Positions 17,574-27,025 of a stretch of DNA of 64,000 nt are shown here, piece by piece. The first letter of the stretch is position 1, and each line of letters opens with the position of its first letter. A program made the position numbers and the translations under genes. Location of the stretch: positions 1 to 64,000 of the forward strand of contig CALXTM010000008.1 in NCBI GenBank assembly GCA_944391415.1, written 5' to 3'. The stretch comes from an uncultured Alphaproteobacteria bacterium. GTDB taxonomy: Bacteria; Pseudomonadota; Alphaproteobacteria; RF32; CAG-239. Under the pieces are notes generated by a model. That model was given only the letters and a program-made list of their open reading frames with translations, ran no database searches and had not been told where the DNA came from.

Positions 17574-18731
17574 ATGACCTCTTTGAGGTATCTGATTTTG
17601 ATTGTGGTTATGTTGTTTGGAGCCGTCTCAGCTTTGGCCAGCGAAGATCCGGAGGAATATCCGTTTGCCGATGATTTTTCGTTTGATGATTTGCCGGATA
17701 TCGAATTGCCAAATGACGAACAACAAGCTCAAGCCCCTGATGTTGACAATATATCGACCACCAAGCAACAATCATTACAAGATAACTCGCCAAATCTGTT
17801 GCCTTCGACACAATATCTTCCGGCCTCCGGTAAAGTATCGGCCGCCGAAAAAAATGTTGAGGCCGCAGATGTGGTAAAAATGCCGACCAAGCGCGATGAG
17901 GCAGTAGAAAGCTCTGCTTCAACGGGTAAAAGTCTGACCGAGACCCTAAAAGAAGATGCCGAGAAAACCGGCAAAAATTTGATTGAAGGTACTTGGGTCG
18001 AAAAATTAACCTCGTCAAATCCTCTGTCTTTATTGGAGCTAAAAACTTATGACGATGATTCAGCAGACAGCGATGATGACGAACTCGAAAGTTTGGTTAA
18101 AACCTCACGCAACAAAGAAAAGACCGGCAGATCGAATGCATCGGTGTTTGATATTGCCGGAGTTATGTTGCGAATGAGTTTGCAACAAACCGAAAGAACT
18201 CTCCAAAATCGTGGTTTTCGTAAAATAAATGCAAAATTTCAGATTCCCAATTTTATTAAATGGAGAAACGAGGAGACTTGTCGAAGCGAGGGGGTCGTCG
18301 GTTATGAACGGCTGGAGGCATGTGTAATAAACAAATCCAAAAAAGGCGGATATCAGTATCTGCAAATGTTGGAGTATGCCAAATTTGATTCAAAAGAGGA
18401 AATAGAAATTTATTTTACCAGCAATTTTACTCAAAACAAAGTTTATAAAATCGTATACCGCTCAAGAATCGCATCAATTACCGGAAATTCACCCAAAGCC
18501 GTATATATCCGCAATGTGAAAATTTATGATTTCTGGAAAAAAATTAATCAGAAATATGGGCAACCCGACAACAAAACGACCGTTACCTGGGGCATGGGCG
18601 GAAACAAGCCTTATCTAAAAGCCTCAACCGGATATCTGCTGTTGGAGGACCCGATGTTCAGAGAAATGGACTATACCCGCATGTCTCGTGAAGATCAGCG
18701 ATTCATTAACAGTGATTTTTATAATTTTTAA
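17574..18731 (+). CDS. exported protein of unknown function
   Basis: A 385-residue protein with an N-terminal signal peptide (LRYLILIVVMLFGAVSALAS) and then a long acidic, Pro/Gln-rich, probably disordered region to about residue 190. The C-terminal 190 residues look folded and basic, with two Cys (EETCRSEG and ERLEACV) that could form a periplasmic disulfide. I do not recognise the domain. ATG 17574 has AAAGGG 7 nt upstream; a TTG two codons earlier is the alternative. It precedes the phosphotransfer cassette but has a 50-bp gap from it. Confidence 0.6.
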   Translation: MTSLRYLILIVVMLFGAVSALASEDPEEYPFADDFSFDDLPDIELPNDEQQAQAPDVDNISTTKQQSLQDNSPNLLPSTQYLPASGKVSAAEKNVEAADVVKMPTKRDEAVESSASTGKSLTETLKEDAEKTGKNLIEGTWVEKLTSSNPLSLLELKTYDDDSADSDDDELESLVKTSRNKEKTGRSNASVFDIAGVMLRMSLQQTERTLQNRGFRKINAKFQIPNFIKWRNEETCRSEGVVGYERLEACVINKSKKGGYQYLQMLEYAKFDSKEEIEIYFTSNFTQNKVYKIVYRSRIASITGNSPKAVYIRNVKIYDFWKKINQKYGQPDNKTTVTWGMGGNKPYLKASTGYLLLEDPMFREMDYTRMSREDQRFINSDFYNF

Positions 18732-18781
18732 ATCTTTGGTGTTTAGAATAGCTGTCATGTTGTGAATTTTTTGGGGAATCT

Positions 18782-19390
18782 ATGATGAATAACAATCTGA
18801 TTACTGAATTGGTTTGCACTCGCATAAGTCATGATATTATTGGAAATATCGGTGCAGTGGCCAATGCTGTCGAACTTTTGGAAGAAGGCGACTTGGATTT
18901 TTTGGACGATATCAAATCAATCCTTAAAAACAGCTCGCAGACTTTGACCGCCAGAATGAAATTTTTTAGAATGGCCTTCGGAATTGATAATAACAATTTG
19001 GAAGATAAAAAATTGGTAGAAAATATGGCCAGAGATTATCTTAAAACCATTGGCAACAAAGATTTTCCTATTGGCCTTTCGTTTGATGTGCAATCAACCA
19101 AGGGGTGTAAGCCTGCTTTGCTGATGATTATGATATTGGCTGATTTGCTGATAAGAGGCGGAGACATCAAGGTTGAAGAGCAAAAAGGAGCAATTACGGC
19201 AAGCATTGAGACAACGGCAAAAATATCAACAGATAAGTTGCAAAAACTGGAAAATGCCGTATACAATAAAATTTGGGAGGCAGACGCCGGAATGGCTCCT
19301 TTTTATGACCTGCTTAACCTTTGCTCTCCGGCTAAAATAAATTTGCGTAAAGATGAGCAAAAAATAGAACTTGTAACTGATATGGAATAA
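18782..19390 (+). CDS. ChpT-like histidine phosphotransferase
   Basis: A 202-residue protein. The start LVCTRISHDIIGNIGAVANA matches the ChpT pattern, in which the His of R-I-x-H-D (His17) carries the phosphoryl group within a helical-hairpin dimer domain. The C-terminal half resembles a degenerate HATPase-like domain without visible ATP-binding boxes, as in ChpT. In Caulobacter ChpT passes phosphate from CckA to CtrA and CpdR; here the neighbours are a receiver and a CheR. GGGGA precedes the ATG. This may be the real ChpT or a paralogue for a private pathway. Confidence 0.75.
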   Translation: MMNNNLITELVCTRISHDIIGNIGAVANAVELLEEGDLDFLDDIKSILKNSSQTLTARMKFFRMAFGIDNNNLEDKKLVENMARDYLKTIGNKDFPIGLSFDVQSTKGCKPALLMIMILADLLIRGGDIKVEEQKGAITASIETTAKISTDKLQKLENAVYNKIWEADAGMAPFYDLLNLCSPAKINLRKDEQKIELVTDME

Positions 19391-19394
19391 CGAA

Positions 19395-19772
19395 ATGTCA
19401 AGCTGTTTGATTGCCGACGATTCTAAAATTATGCGGATGTTGCTGTCCAAAATCATGAGTAATTTCGGGTATGTGGTTACCGAGGCGGAAGATGGCGAAG
19501 ACTTGCTGGAACAATGTGCGCAAAATATGCCTGATTTAATAATCAGTGACTGGAATTTACCGCTGATGGACGGAATTGATATTTTGTATAAAATCCGCTC
19601 AGATAAAAAAATAAAACAGCCGATTTTCTTTTTTTGCTCTTACATTAAAGATGTAAACATAATATCTCAGGCTATCAAAGGCGGAGCCGATGACTTTATT
19701 ATGCGGCCTTTTGATGAAGATATAATTGCCTCAAAACTAAAAATCATTAAAGTTTTACGGGAGGCAAAATAA
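19395..19772 (+). CDS. single-domain response regulator with atypical switch residues
   Basis: A 125-residue CheY-type receiver. The acidic pair is Asp8-Asp9 and the phospho-acceptor is Asp52 (ISDWNLPLMDG). The usual switch Thr is replaced by Cys81 in PIFFFCS, and the conserved Lys before Pro is Arg104 (IMRPFD). The fold and phosphorylation site remain, but both substitutions should alter phosphorylation kinetics or output. It lies 4 bp after the phosphotransferase gene and overlaps cheR by one base. Confidence 0.9.
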   Translation: MSSCLIADDSKIMRMLLSKIMSNFGYVVTEAEDGEDLLEQCAQNMPDLIISDWNLPLMDGIDILYKIRSDKKIKQPIFFFCSYIKDVNIISQAIKGGADDFIMRPFDEDIIASKLKIIKVLREAK

Positions 19773-20680
19773 TGCGGCGACAAGATTTTGAATTTTTGCT
19801 TGATTTGTTGAAACAAAATGCCGGTTGGGAATTTGACGAATCACAATATTTTATTATTGATAAAAAAATATCTAATTTTATCAGAACAAAAGATTATAAC
19901 ACGGTGGAAGATCTGATTATGGATCTTAAAACAGGGAAAAAATCTCTTGTTTCTCAGGTAGTAGAGGCTATGGCCTTTTCTGATACGTCATTTTTTAGAG
20001 ATTTTGATGTTTTTTATAAATTTCAAAAAAATTTGCTGCCGGAACTTAAAGAAAAATGTCGAGCCACCAAAAAACTTAACATCTGGAGCTTGGGGTGCTC
20101 AACCGGGCAAGAAGCTTATTCTGCCGCAATTGCCATTAACAGAGCCGATAAAATGTTTGCCGACTGGGAAATCAATATCTTGGGATCGGATCTGTCGTCA
20201 TTGTCTATTAGTAGAGCACAGCATGGCTTATATAATACGTTTGAAATTCAAACCGGGCTCAATGCCGCAACAATACTAAAATATTTTACGCCTCAAGATG
20301 ATCAATGGCTGATTAACGAAAATATCAGGCAAATGATTGAATTCAGACGTTATAATGTTTTGGATGAGGCTATTGTAAAATCAAAATTTGAGGTCGTATT
20401 TTGTCGCAATGTTTTGAGGTATTTTGCTGCCGAACATCAAGATGAAATTTTGCAACGTATATGCGCCAATCAGCCACAAGGCGGGTATTTGTATTTGGGC
20501 AAAAACGAATATATACCGATGATTGAAAAATATTACTACCGCTTGGACGAAAAGACAGGTGCTTATATTGCCAGAGGTAATCCAAACACTCTTAATATAA
20601 ATACTGACCAACCAGCCAATACTGCATCTACCAAGCCTGTCATGCCAAGCTTTATCAGACCAAATAATTTAATAAAATGA
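19772..20680 (+). CDS. cheR: CheR-type protein-glutamate methyltransferase
   Basis: A 302-residue SAM-dependent methyltransferase of the chemotaxis type. The N-terminal helical domain is followed by the SAM site IWSLGCSTGQEAYS (about 107-120), ILGSDLSSLSISRAQHGLY and FCRNVLRYF. GGGAGG lies before the ATG. The C-terminal 45 residues are a Pro/Asn/Thr-rich tail. No chemoreceptor or cheA is nearby, so the substrate could lie outside classical chemotaxis. Near-overlap with the receiver gene implies one transcript. Confidence 0.88.
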   Translation: MRRQDFEFLLDLLKQNAGWEFDESQYFIIDKKISNFIRTKDYNTVEDLIMDLKTGKKSLVSQVVEAMAFSDTSFFRDFDVFYKFQKNLLPELKEKCRATKKLNIWSLGCSTGQEAYSAAIAINRADKMFADWEINILGSDLSSLSISRAQHGLYNTFEIQTGLNAATILKYFTPQDDQWLINENIRQMIEFRRYNVLDEAIVKSKFEVVFCRNVLRYFAAEHQDEILQRICANQPQGGYLYLGKNEYIPMIEKYYYRLDEKTGAYIARGNPNTLNINTDQPANTASTKPVMPSFIRPNNLIK

Positions 20681-20744
20681 ACCTCCACCGGCTAATGCAA
20701 GTGGTATTACCTGTTCCGAACTACGTTCGCCCTGCCCAAAGGCT

Positions 20745-20820
20745 TCGCAAGCCTAACGGCTGGGCAGGTATGTCTACATCTACCTGCTTACGCAGGTAGT
20801 GTTACGTTCGAATCATAAAA
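20745..20820. repeat. 76-bp dispersed repeat, copy 2
   Basis: Identical to 1-76. The fuller context here (from about 20701) adds a larger nested stem, CCTGCCCA with TGGGCAGG around the small hairpin GGCTT-CGC-AAGCC. It lies in the 3' region after cheR, just before the bidirectional terminator. Confidence 0.85.
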
Positions 20821-20853
20821 AACTAAGGCTCTATTCAAGAGCCTTAGTTTTTT
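20821..20853. terminator. bidirectional intrinsic terminator
   Basis: AACTAAGGCTC (20821-20831) pairs with GAGCCTTAGTT (20839-20849), with an A-run before and a T-run after. It separates cheR from the convergent Cys-rich gene. Confidence 0.9.
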
Positions 20854-20876
20854 AGAAGAATTGATAGCGTTGCGAC

Positions 20877-22373
20877 TTACTGTTTATATGCACGCCACCA
20901 ATAGAGCTTGCCGCCCCAACAATCAGTACCACAAGAATAGTCATACTGGCCTGTTGGACATTGTTCTGGCTCAGGCTCAGGTTCAATCTCTTTACGGCAA
21001 ACTATCTGAGGAGCTGAAGAGTTCGGATAAGCATGAACTTCATATGTCTTAGAGCCTGAGGTCGTATATGAAGACGCTGCCTTACAATTACCTTTACATG
21101 CCTCAGTATAAGGTGAAGCACATCCCGTAACCTTGGTACAGCTTATGCTACCAAGTGATGATGAACTATATCTAAAGTAGCTACTGTTTACTGATGTGGC
21201 CGTATTACAGATATAACCATTATATAAACCTGTTTTGCAACCAGTCGGCTTATAGCAAGTGGTACCACTGCTGTTATTCGTAGTGGCTTTAATACAATCT
21301 GGAAGATTTGGATAATATCCACCCGATGTGTTACATCCACTTGGTGTACGACAAACAATTTGGCCATCGTTCATGGTTAGTTGCTGAACATCATAGCTAG
21401 TCGAGCCTGACGTTTTGTATGAATCAAGCGATGACTGAGCTACACCAAAATAAGCCTTGCTGTAAGGTGATGTACAGCCGGTAACCTTAACACAGCTGGC
21501 GCTGCCTTTAGCAATTTTGGTCGAGGCAAAATATGCACTATTAACCGAATATGATGTGGAAGAACCACACAAATAACTACCCTGTAAACCATTTTGACAC
21601 CCGGTAACCTTGTAACAGGTAATGCCGCTTGCTGAATCTTTCTGGGTATTATACGATATACAGTCGTTAATTGAAGTGGTACAATTACCACTATTGGAAC
21701 AGCCGGTAAAATAGTACAGGTAAATAGGATTTTTTAATGAGCTTAAGTAAACAGAATTATGCGTTAAACAGTCATAACCGCTTGAAGGAAGTGATGTCCT
21801 ATATTTGCTGCTGGCAGTATAACCACTAACACATTTAAGTGAGCTACCACTGTATGGTGTTTGAGTTGTATAAGTAACCCCGCTAACACCAGGATTGGCT
21901 GAAAACCGTTTATACCCACTAGCACAAGCAAAACCCGATGTCTTATAGCACTTGGTACCATCATCACCGGTAACAGGAGAAGGGTATGAAATACTGCTTA
22001 AATTGGTTTTAACCGACGACGAATTTACATATCCGTTAGCACAAGAACATGAGGCATATTTGGCCGGACCATCTGCCGTACACGCACTGCCGTTGGGAAC
22101 AACGCCCGTCGTATTACAGCTGTATTTGAAATTGGATTTACAGTGGCAATCATAACAAACCGTGCCATCTATCAAGTTCTTTTGAATACAATCAGCATTG
22201 GCTTTGGTTGAGGATGACAAACCATAGGCCGAACAAGAAAGGTTAATCTGCGAACTGGCAGAATCCAAAAGCACCGGGTTGTATTCTGGTAATGGAACGA
22301 CTTTAGCTTGCGCCGAAACGGCTAATAAGAAAGACATAGCTATTGCAGCATGTATGTAAATTTTCTTTATCAT
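20877..22373 (-). CDS. secreted Cys-rich protein with internal duplication
   Basis: A 498-residue protein with a clear signal peptide (MIKKIYIHAAIAMSFLLAVS, cleavage near AQA-K). The rest is Ser/Thr/Tyr/Cys-rich with regularly spaced Cys and recurring CYKVTGC or CVKVTGC-like units. Residues of about 238-347 and 360-462 are two copies of one module, both with an ITCYK-type start, a CVKVTGC or CTKVTGC middle and a QIVCR end. An EPEPEPE hinge precedes a short Cys/Trp-rich C-terminus. Many disulfides and a surface or secreted location are likely. Function unknown. AAGGA precedes the ATG. Confidence 0.75.
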   Translation of the reverse strand: MIKKIYIHAAIAMSFLLAVSAQAKVVPLPEYNPVLLDSASSQINLSCSAYGLSSSTKANADCIQKNLIDGTVCYDCHCKSNFKYSCNTTGVVPNGSACTADGPAKYASCSCANGYVNSSSVKTNLSSISYPSPVTGDDGTKCYKTSGFACASGYKRFSANPGVSGVTYTTQTPYSGSSLKCVSGYTASSKYRTSLPSSGYDCLTHNSVYLSSLKNPIYLYYFTGCSNSGNCTTSINDCISYNTQKDSASGITCYKVTGCQNGLQGSYLCGSSTSYSVNSAYFASTKIAKGSASCVKVTGCTSPYSKAYFGVAQSSLDSYKTSGSTSYDVQQLTMNDGQIVCRTPSGCNTSGGYYPNLPDCIKATTNNSSGTTCYKPTGCKTGLYNGYICNTATSVNSSYFRYSSSSLGSISCTKVTGCASPYTEACKGNCKAASSYTTSGSKTYEVHAYPNSSAPQIVCRKEIEPEPEPEQCPTGQYDYSCGTDCWGGKLYWWRAYKQ

Positions 22374-22487
22374 ATCAAAGATCCTTCTTCTGACATCATA
22401 ATAATCATTATGTTTATTTTACCATGTGTTTATTAAAAAAGCAATAATTTAATATATTATATTATATAAAAGTTTTGGCACTTTAAG

Positions 22488-22964
22488 CTATAACAAAGCT
22501 ATGTTTTCCAGATATTTAATTATATCTTCGGGCGAATGAGATAAATCGAGCCTCAAACCTTGAGATATTGTGCATGTATTGCTTGCTTGGTCATACAGGC
22601 AAAAAGGCGTTGAAAACCAACGCAGATATTCTTTACTGTCATCTATATGAAAATTGATATGGTTGCGTCTGCAAAAATCAGCTTTGGCCTTATTCCAACA
22701 ATGCTCAGGAACAACCAGATCTCCGCTTAGATCCTGCTCTATTTCGCCCAAAGCCTGGCAATAATCTGAAATGGCAAAAATAAAATCGTATTCAATACCT
22801 TGCTTTGTAAGTAATTGCCTGACTTTGAACATGGGACCGCCGGTGATGATATAAATTAAATGTCCTCGATGTCTGGCCAAAGCACAAAAATCGGCAAAAT
22901 AGCTTAATTTGCAATCAATTACACCGTGATAGTCCAAGCCGATTTTTAGCTTATGACTAGTCAT
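22488..22964 (-). CDS. HAD-superfamily-like protein with altered first motif
   Basis: A 158-residue protein built like a small HAD phosphatase: GLDYHGVID (motif I), YIITGG (motif II), the Lys in WNKAKADF and HIDDSKEYLRWF (motif IV). Motif I reads D-Y-H where phosphatases have D-x-D: Asp11 is kept but the acid/base Asp is His13. It may be a non-phosphatase member or a binding protein. ATG 22964 has GGAG 6 nt upstream and overlaps the end of the AsmA-like gene. Confidence 0.65.
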   Translation of the reverse strand: MTSHKLKIGLDYHGVIDCKLSYFADFCALARHRGHLIYIITGGPMFKVRQLLTKQGIEYDFIFAISDYCQALGEIEQDLSGDLVVPEHCWNKAKADFCRRNHINFHIDDSKEYLRWFSTPFCLYDQASNTCTISQGLRLDLSHSPEDIIKYLENIALL

Positions 22965-25900
22965 TGTTTGCTCCAAAATTATTTTGCCAAAATTCTTTAA
23001 GAGAATTGGGGCTTAATGCCGAAAGCGGATTAATACCGATGGTCGGATCAGAAACATTGCCGCTAATCGAATAATTTACTGCAAAAACCGTTCCGTCTTT
23101 GCCGCTTAATAATGATCCTACAAGCGGTATCTTGCCCAAAAAGCTGTTGATGCCATAAGCAGGAGCTATCATGCCCTTAAAATCAAGAGACTGCTGTTCA
23201 CTGTTATATTGGCCAGCAGCAGATATGCCAAGTACATTACCTAATGCTTTGGCATCACTGAGCTTTAGGACATCGTCTTGATATGTAAACGGGGCATCAA
23301 AATGCGTAAATGCTATGCCCTCACCCGATAGCATATCTACTATGCCGCTTAATGAGGCCAAAGTCAGTAATTTGGTAAAGATATTGGTTTTAACCATGTT
23401 GAAATCACGGGCTTTGATATGACCTACAAATTTTTTATCCGATCCTCGCTTGGCGCTTATGTTTAAGCTGCCGCCGTCAATATAATCATAAAGATGCAAA
23501 AACTTTAAGGCCGAGCCAGCGTCATTACTGTCTATGTTTAACAAATATTCATTATTAGGACGCTGATTGTAATCAAGTTTAAGATATGGCAAATTTTTGT
23601 TTTTATGTTTGCTAGATTTAAAATTGCCAACCAAATGCATATCATTAATACCTATTTTGTTTAGTATTTTGGCAGAACCGGCGAAATTGTTTAGCGACAC
23701 CTCCGAATCGGTCCACAATTGGTCAACGGCAATGCTTATATCGGTATTGGGAATTTCGGCCCAGATATCTTCTTTTGCCGTATCTTTGGCAGGAGTTGCG
23801 GCCTTAACCATCGGAGATTGCTTAGGGGCTTCCTCGGGCTCAAAAAAGGCCGATAGATCATAGGATGACCCCGATACGATAATCTTGATATGCTCGGGCT
23901 TTGATGCGCTAAAGCTGATCTTTGCCGAGGCATTGGTCTTTGGTCCTTTGATTTGCGTAATGTCAATAACCGAAATATTGCCCTGCTTATCTAATGCCAT
24001 TTTGCCATTAAGCCTGAAATCGGGCTTTGATAAGGAAAAAGACGGAATTTCTGTTATCTTATTATCAGCAATGTTAAGCTGTGCGGTTATCTCTCCGTTA
24101 ACACCTGATGATTTCTTAAACCCTAAAAATGAATAATCTATTGCCGTTTGCCTTAAATTACCATGGGCATCAACAATCGTGCGCCCGTCAGGATAAACCG
24201 TAATAACCGCCTTGGCAGGAACAGAACCGTTAAGATAAGGTTTTTCTAGCGGTGCTAACTTGATCCCCAGTTTTTCCTTAAAACTATCATCAAAATTAAA
24301 GCCAACCTCATATCTGCGTTGATATTGTTTGGAGACAAAATCCTCCTCCCAAGCAAAGCTTATCGGCAGCCCTTCTATGCTGGCCACGCCGCTAATATTC
24401 ATTTGCTCGTTGTTAAGCGAAAAATCCAAGGTCTTGGCATCAATTGATTTGCCTTTTATAACATCTTTTATCTCTACATCACGCAATAAAGCTTTGACGT
24501 TTACTTTGACATCTTCGGGTGCAAGATCTTGACGAAGTTCAAAATCCAACCCCAAATTGGTAATGGCGCTGCCTTTGATACTATCTGGATTAAGCCCAAG
24601 CGAACTCGGATACTTTAACGGCTCATGATCTATCAACTTTAGTATATCGCTGATAGCGCCAATACCGTTTAACTCAAGTTTTAGAAAGTTGTCTTCTTTG
24701 TCCAAATCATATAAATCAACATAGCCATGATTTAACACAACATCATCAGAAATGGCTTTGTTTACATCTATTCTGATATTGTGTTCACTAAAATGAGCTC
24801 GCCCATATATGCCGGTTACTTTGGGCATTTCATTTAAATACAACAGGCTGCCTCCATCAATGTCGGCAGTTCCCGATAACGCCTTAAAGGACACCCCGCC
24901 AGTTGATTTATCATAACCAAAATCAAAAGCAAATTGACCGTTTTTGATATAACCGTCAAACAAACTTTCATGACACCATTGCCAAGCCTTATCACCAAAA
25001 TATTTGGGCCAAAATTTGCTTAGATCATTGGTTTTAAGTTCTTTGATAGATGCCGATATCCTAATTTGTAAATTTTGCTTGGAAGAGTGCAGCAGATATT
25101 CTTTGAGCCCTTTGATTTCAAGCCCCAAAGATGCCTGTTGATTGTCCAAATTGAGCCTTGCATCATTAATCTTTATCTCCTCAAGATTTCCGCTTAACTC
25201 ACCCCGCAAAATAAGGCCTGAAATATCATAATCATAATTTTCGTCCTCAGAAAACTTGATAGTACCCTTTTCACCATCGAGTTCAAACGATATTTTATCA
25301 ACAATTTGGCCGCTGTGACCCAAAATATCATCTTTATATTCTCGCAAATTTTCAAGATTAAGAGCGGCACTTAGACTGCCATGCATGGGTATTCTGATAT
25401 TATAAAAATCTTTTGATGCCGTGGCGGGTGTGATAATCTGCAGCAGATTGGCCGGAATAAGGTCTGAGAAATAAAATTTGATATCGGCTTTGGATTTGGC
25501 ATAGCTGTAATCAACCGACAAACCTACCGACGAGGTACTGTCGTCAAATGGCATCAGGGCATTTATTTCCGTACTTAATGAGCCAAAACCACGGTCAAAA
25601 TAGTAATTAACATCGCTAAACTGCCATTTTTTACCGAGATCAACCTCCAAAAGCTCTACATCTGCCTTGGTTATCTCAATAGTATTAATATAACTTTCGG
25701 GATAGGTGTGATCTTCTGAATTGAAACGCTCCCAAAAATCATCGGCCAAATTAAAATAATATTCCAGTTTTTTACGGCTAACATCGGAAGATGGTTGCTC
25801 TTTTTTAAGCCCGTATTTGCTAAAAATAAAAATTTGCGGATGATTTATCTCGATGGTACTTGGAGCAATAATACCTCTTAACAAGGCTCTAATATTGAAT

Positions 25901-26202
25901 GCCAAGGCTACTTTTGGCGCGTTGATTGTTATATCGCCTTCTTTTTTATAGACAACATTATTGGCTATAATACGCAGCGGCTGAACGGAGCGAACCAACT
26001 CCAAATTTACACTATCAAGCGTTACCTGATAATCGGTATCGTCATGATTTAGAGCCCTAATAATATATGGCTTCAGAAATGGCAAACCTATTGATCCGCG
26101 ATATAACTGCCATATAAACAACAAAAGACTTACCAGTAATATAACACCGGCAAAATCAGCAATCTTATGCATGGTATAACTGCGATTACTTAGTTTTTTC
26201 AT
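22957..26202 (-). CDS. AsmA/DUF3971-family (YhdP-like) envelope protein
   Basis: A 1081-residue protein with one N-terminal transmembrane helix (about 16-38) and a very long periplasmic beta-rich body. The C-terminal part (KDGTVFAVNYSISGNVSDPT, then NPLSALSPN) matches the AsmA-type ending. Members such as YhdP, TamB and AsmA form bridge-like proteins implicated in moving phospholipid to the outer membrane. The start overlaps the hydrolase gene by 17 bp. The operon also holds cell-wall genes, which fits an envelope role. Confidence 0.82.
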   Translation of the reverse strand: MKKLSNRSYTMHKIADFAGVILLVSLLLFIWQLYRGSIGLPFLKPYIIRALNHDDTDYQVTLDSVNLELVRSVQPLRIIANNVVYKKEGDITINAPKVALAFNIRALLRGIIAPSTIEINHPQIFIFSKYGLKKEQPSSDVSRKKLEYYFNLADDFWERFNSEDHTYPESYINTIEITKADVELLEVDLGKKWQFSDVNYYFDRGFGSLSTEINALMPFDDSTSSVGLSVDYSYAKSKADIKFYFSDLIPANLLQIITPATASKDFYNIRIPMHGSLSAALNLENLREYKDDILGHSGQIVDKISFELDGEKGTIKFSEDENYDYDISGLILRGELSGNLEEIKINDARLNLDNQQASLGLEIKGLKEYLLHSSKQNLQIRISASIKELKTNDLSKFWPKYFGDKAWQWCHESLFDGYIKNGQFAFDFGYDKSTGGVSFKALSGTADIDGGSLLYLNEMPKVTGIYGRAHFSEHNIRIDVNKAISDDVVLNHGYVDLYDLDKEDNFLKLELNGIGAISDILKLIDHEPLKYPSSLGLNPDSIKGSAITNLGLDFELRQDLAPEDVKVNVKALLRDVEIKDVIKGKSIDAKTLDFSLNNEQMNISGVASIEGLPISFAWEEDFVSKQYQRRYEVGFNFDDSFKEKLGIKLAPLEKPYLNGSVPAKAVITVYPDGRTIVDAHGNLRQTAIDYSFLGFKKSSGVNGEITAQLNIADNKITEIPSFSLSKPDFRLNGKMALDKQGNISVIDITQIKGPKTNASAKISFSASKPEHIKIIVSGSSYDLSAFFEPEEAPKQSPMVKAATPAKDTAKEDIWAEIPNTDISIAVDQLWTDSEVSLNNFAGSAKILNKIGINDMHLVGNFKSSKHKNKNLPYLKLDYNQRPNNEYLLNIDSNDAGSALKFLHLYDYIDGGSLNISAKRGSDKKFVGHIKARDFNMVKTNIFTKLLTLASLSGIVDMLSGEGIAFTHFDAPFTYQDDVLKLSDAKALGNVLGISAAGQYNSEQQSLDFKGMIAPAYGINSFLGKIPLVGSLLSGKDGTVFAVNYSISGNVSDPTIGINPLSALSPNSLKEFWQNNFGANND

Positions 26203-27025
26203 TGTCTTTGAGCCAGTTTAAGATATCAATATAGTTGTCATGATGATATAATTCGGAATGACCTGCCTGCGGATAAACAATCATTTTTTTAGGGTCGTTG
26301 GCTGCCTCATAAAGAGCCTTGGCCCTTGGTAGCGGAACCACCTTGTCTTCGGCTGCCCCCATAATCAAAACAGGCAAATGTAACTGTTTAATTTTGCTTA
26401 CGTTGTCATAATCATCTTTGATAATCAAATCAAACGGAAAAAGCGGCCAAATACGTTGTTTGACCACATTAATCAGACTATCAAACGGAACTTCCAATAT
26501 TAAAGCGGCAAAAGAATCTTGCAAACCTTTGGTGTATGCAGTATTTACCGCCGAAAAGCTACCAAGCGACATACCGTAAATTATCAATGATGAATTGTGA
26601 TAGCCCAAAGAATTAAGATAATCTATTGCCGCTTGAGAATCTGCTGCAATATTGGCCTCGTTTATAGTGCCTTCAATTCCGCCAAAACCTCTGTATTCCC
26701 CGATAAAAACTCCATAACCTGCGGAAACAAACGGTATAAGTTTGTGATAAAATGCCGCAATATTATATGAATTGCCATGAAAATAAACTATAATCTTATG
26801 ACCTGGTTGCGGCTTAACAAACCAACCATATAATTTGGTATTGTCGGCAGATAAATACTCGACCTCCTTTGCATTGAAACCGGACAAAACAGCCTGCGAT
26901 AAGTCTGAGTGCTCAGTTGTTGGATTATAAAAGAAATAGCGCGGGAAAAAATAAACCGCCAAACAAAAGCCTATATAACCAGCTACCATCAGCCCCAAAA
27001 CTATTCGCAAAAGGCGTTTATGCAT
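26186..27025 (-). CDS. alpha/beta hydrolase (BEM46-like), membrane-anchored
   Basis: A 279-residue hydrolase with an N-terminal signal anchor (LLRIVLGLMVAGYIGFCLAV). It has the oxyanion motif YFHGNSYN, the nucleophile elbow YGMSLGS (Ser), a late GAAEDKVVP acid and the catalytic His in AGHSELYHH. Substrate unknown. ATG 27025 has AGGAGG 5 nt upstream and overlaps the prfB stop. Confidence 0.88.
   Translation of the reverse strand: MHKRLLRIVLGLMVAGYIGFCLAVYFFPRYFFYNPTTEHSDLSQAVLSGFNAKEVEYLSADNTKLYGWFVKPQPGHKIIVYFHGNSYNIAAFYHKLIPFVSAGYGVFIGEYRGFGGIEGTINEANIAADSQAAIDYLNSLGYHNSSLIIYGMSLGSFSAVNTAYTKGLQDSFAALILEVPFDSLINVVKQRIWPLFPFDLIIKDDYDNVSKIKQLHLPVLIMGAAEDKVVPLPRAKALYEAANDPKKMIVYPQAGHSELYHHDNYIDILNWLKDNEKTK

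Noticed and set aside
20745..20820. Possible tRNA or integron attC in the repeat, from GTTCGAATC and GCCTAAC segments
   Set aside because: No acceptor stem or anticodon arm can be drawn around the T-loop-like GTTCGAATC, and no matching GTTRRRY core lies at the proper distance.
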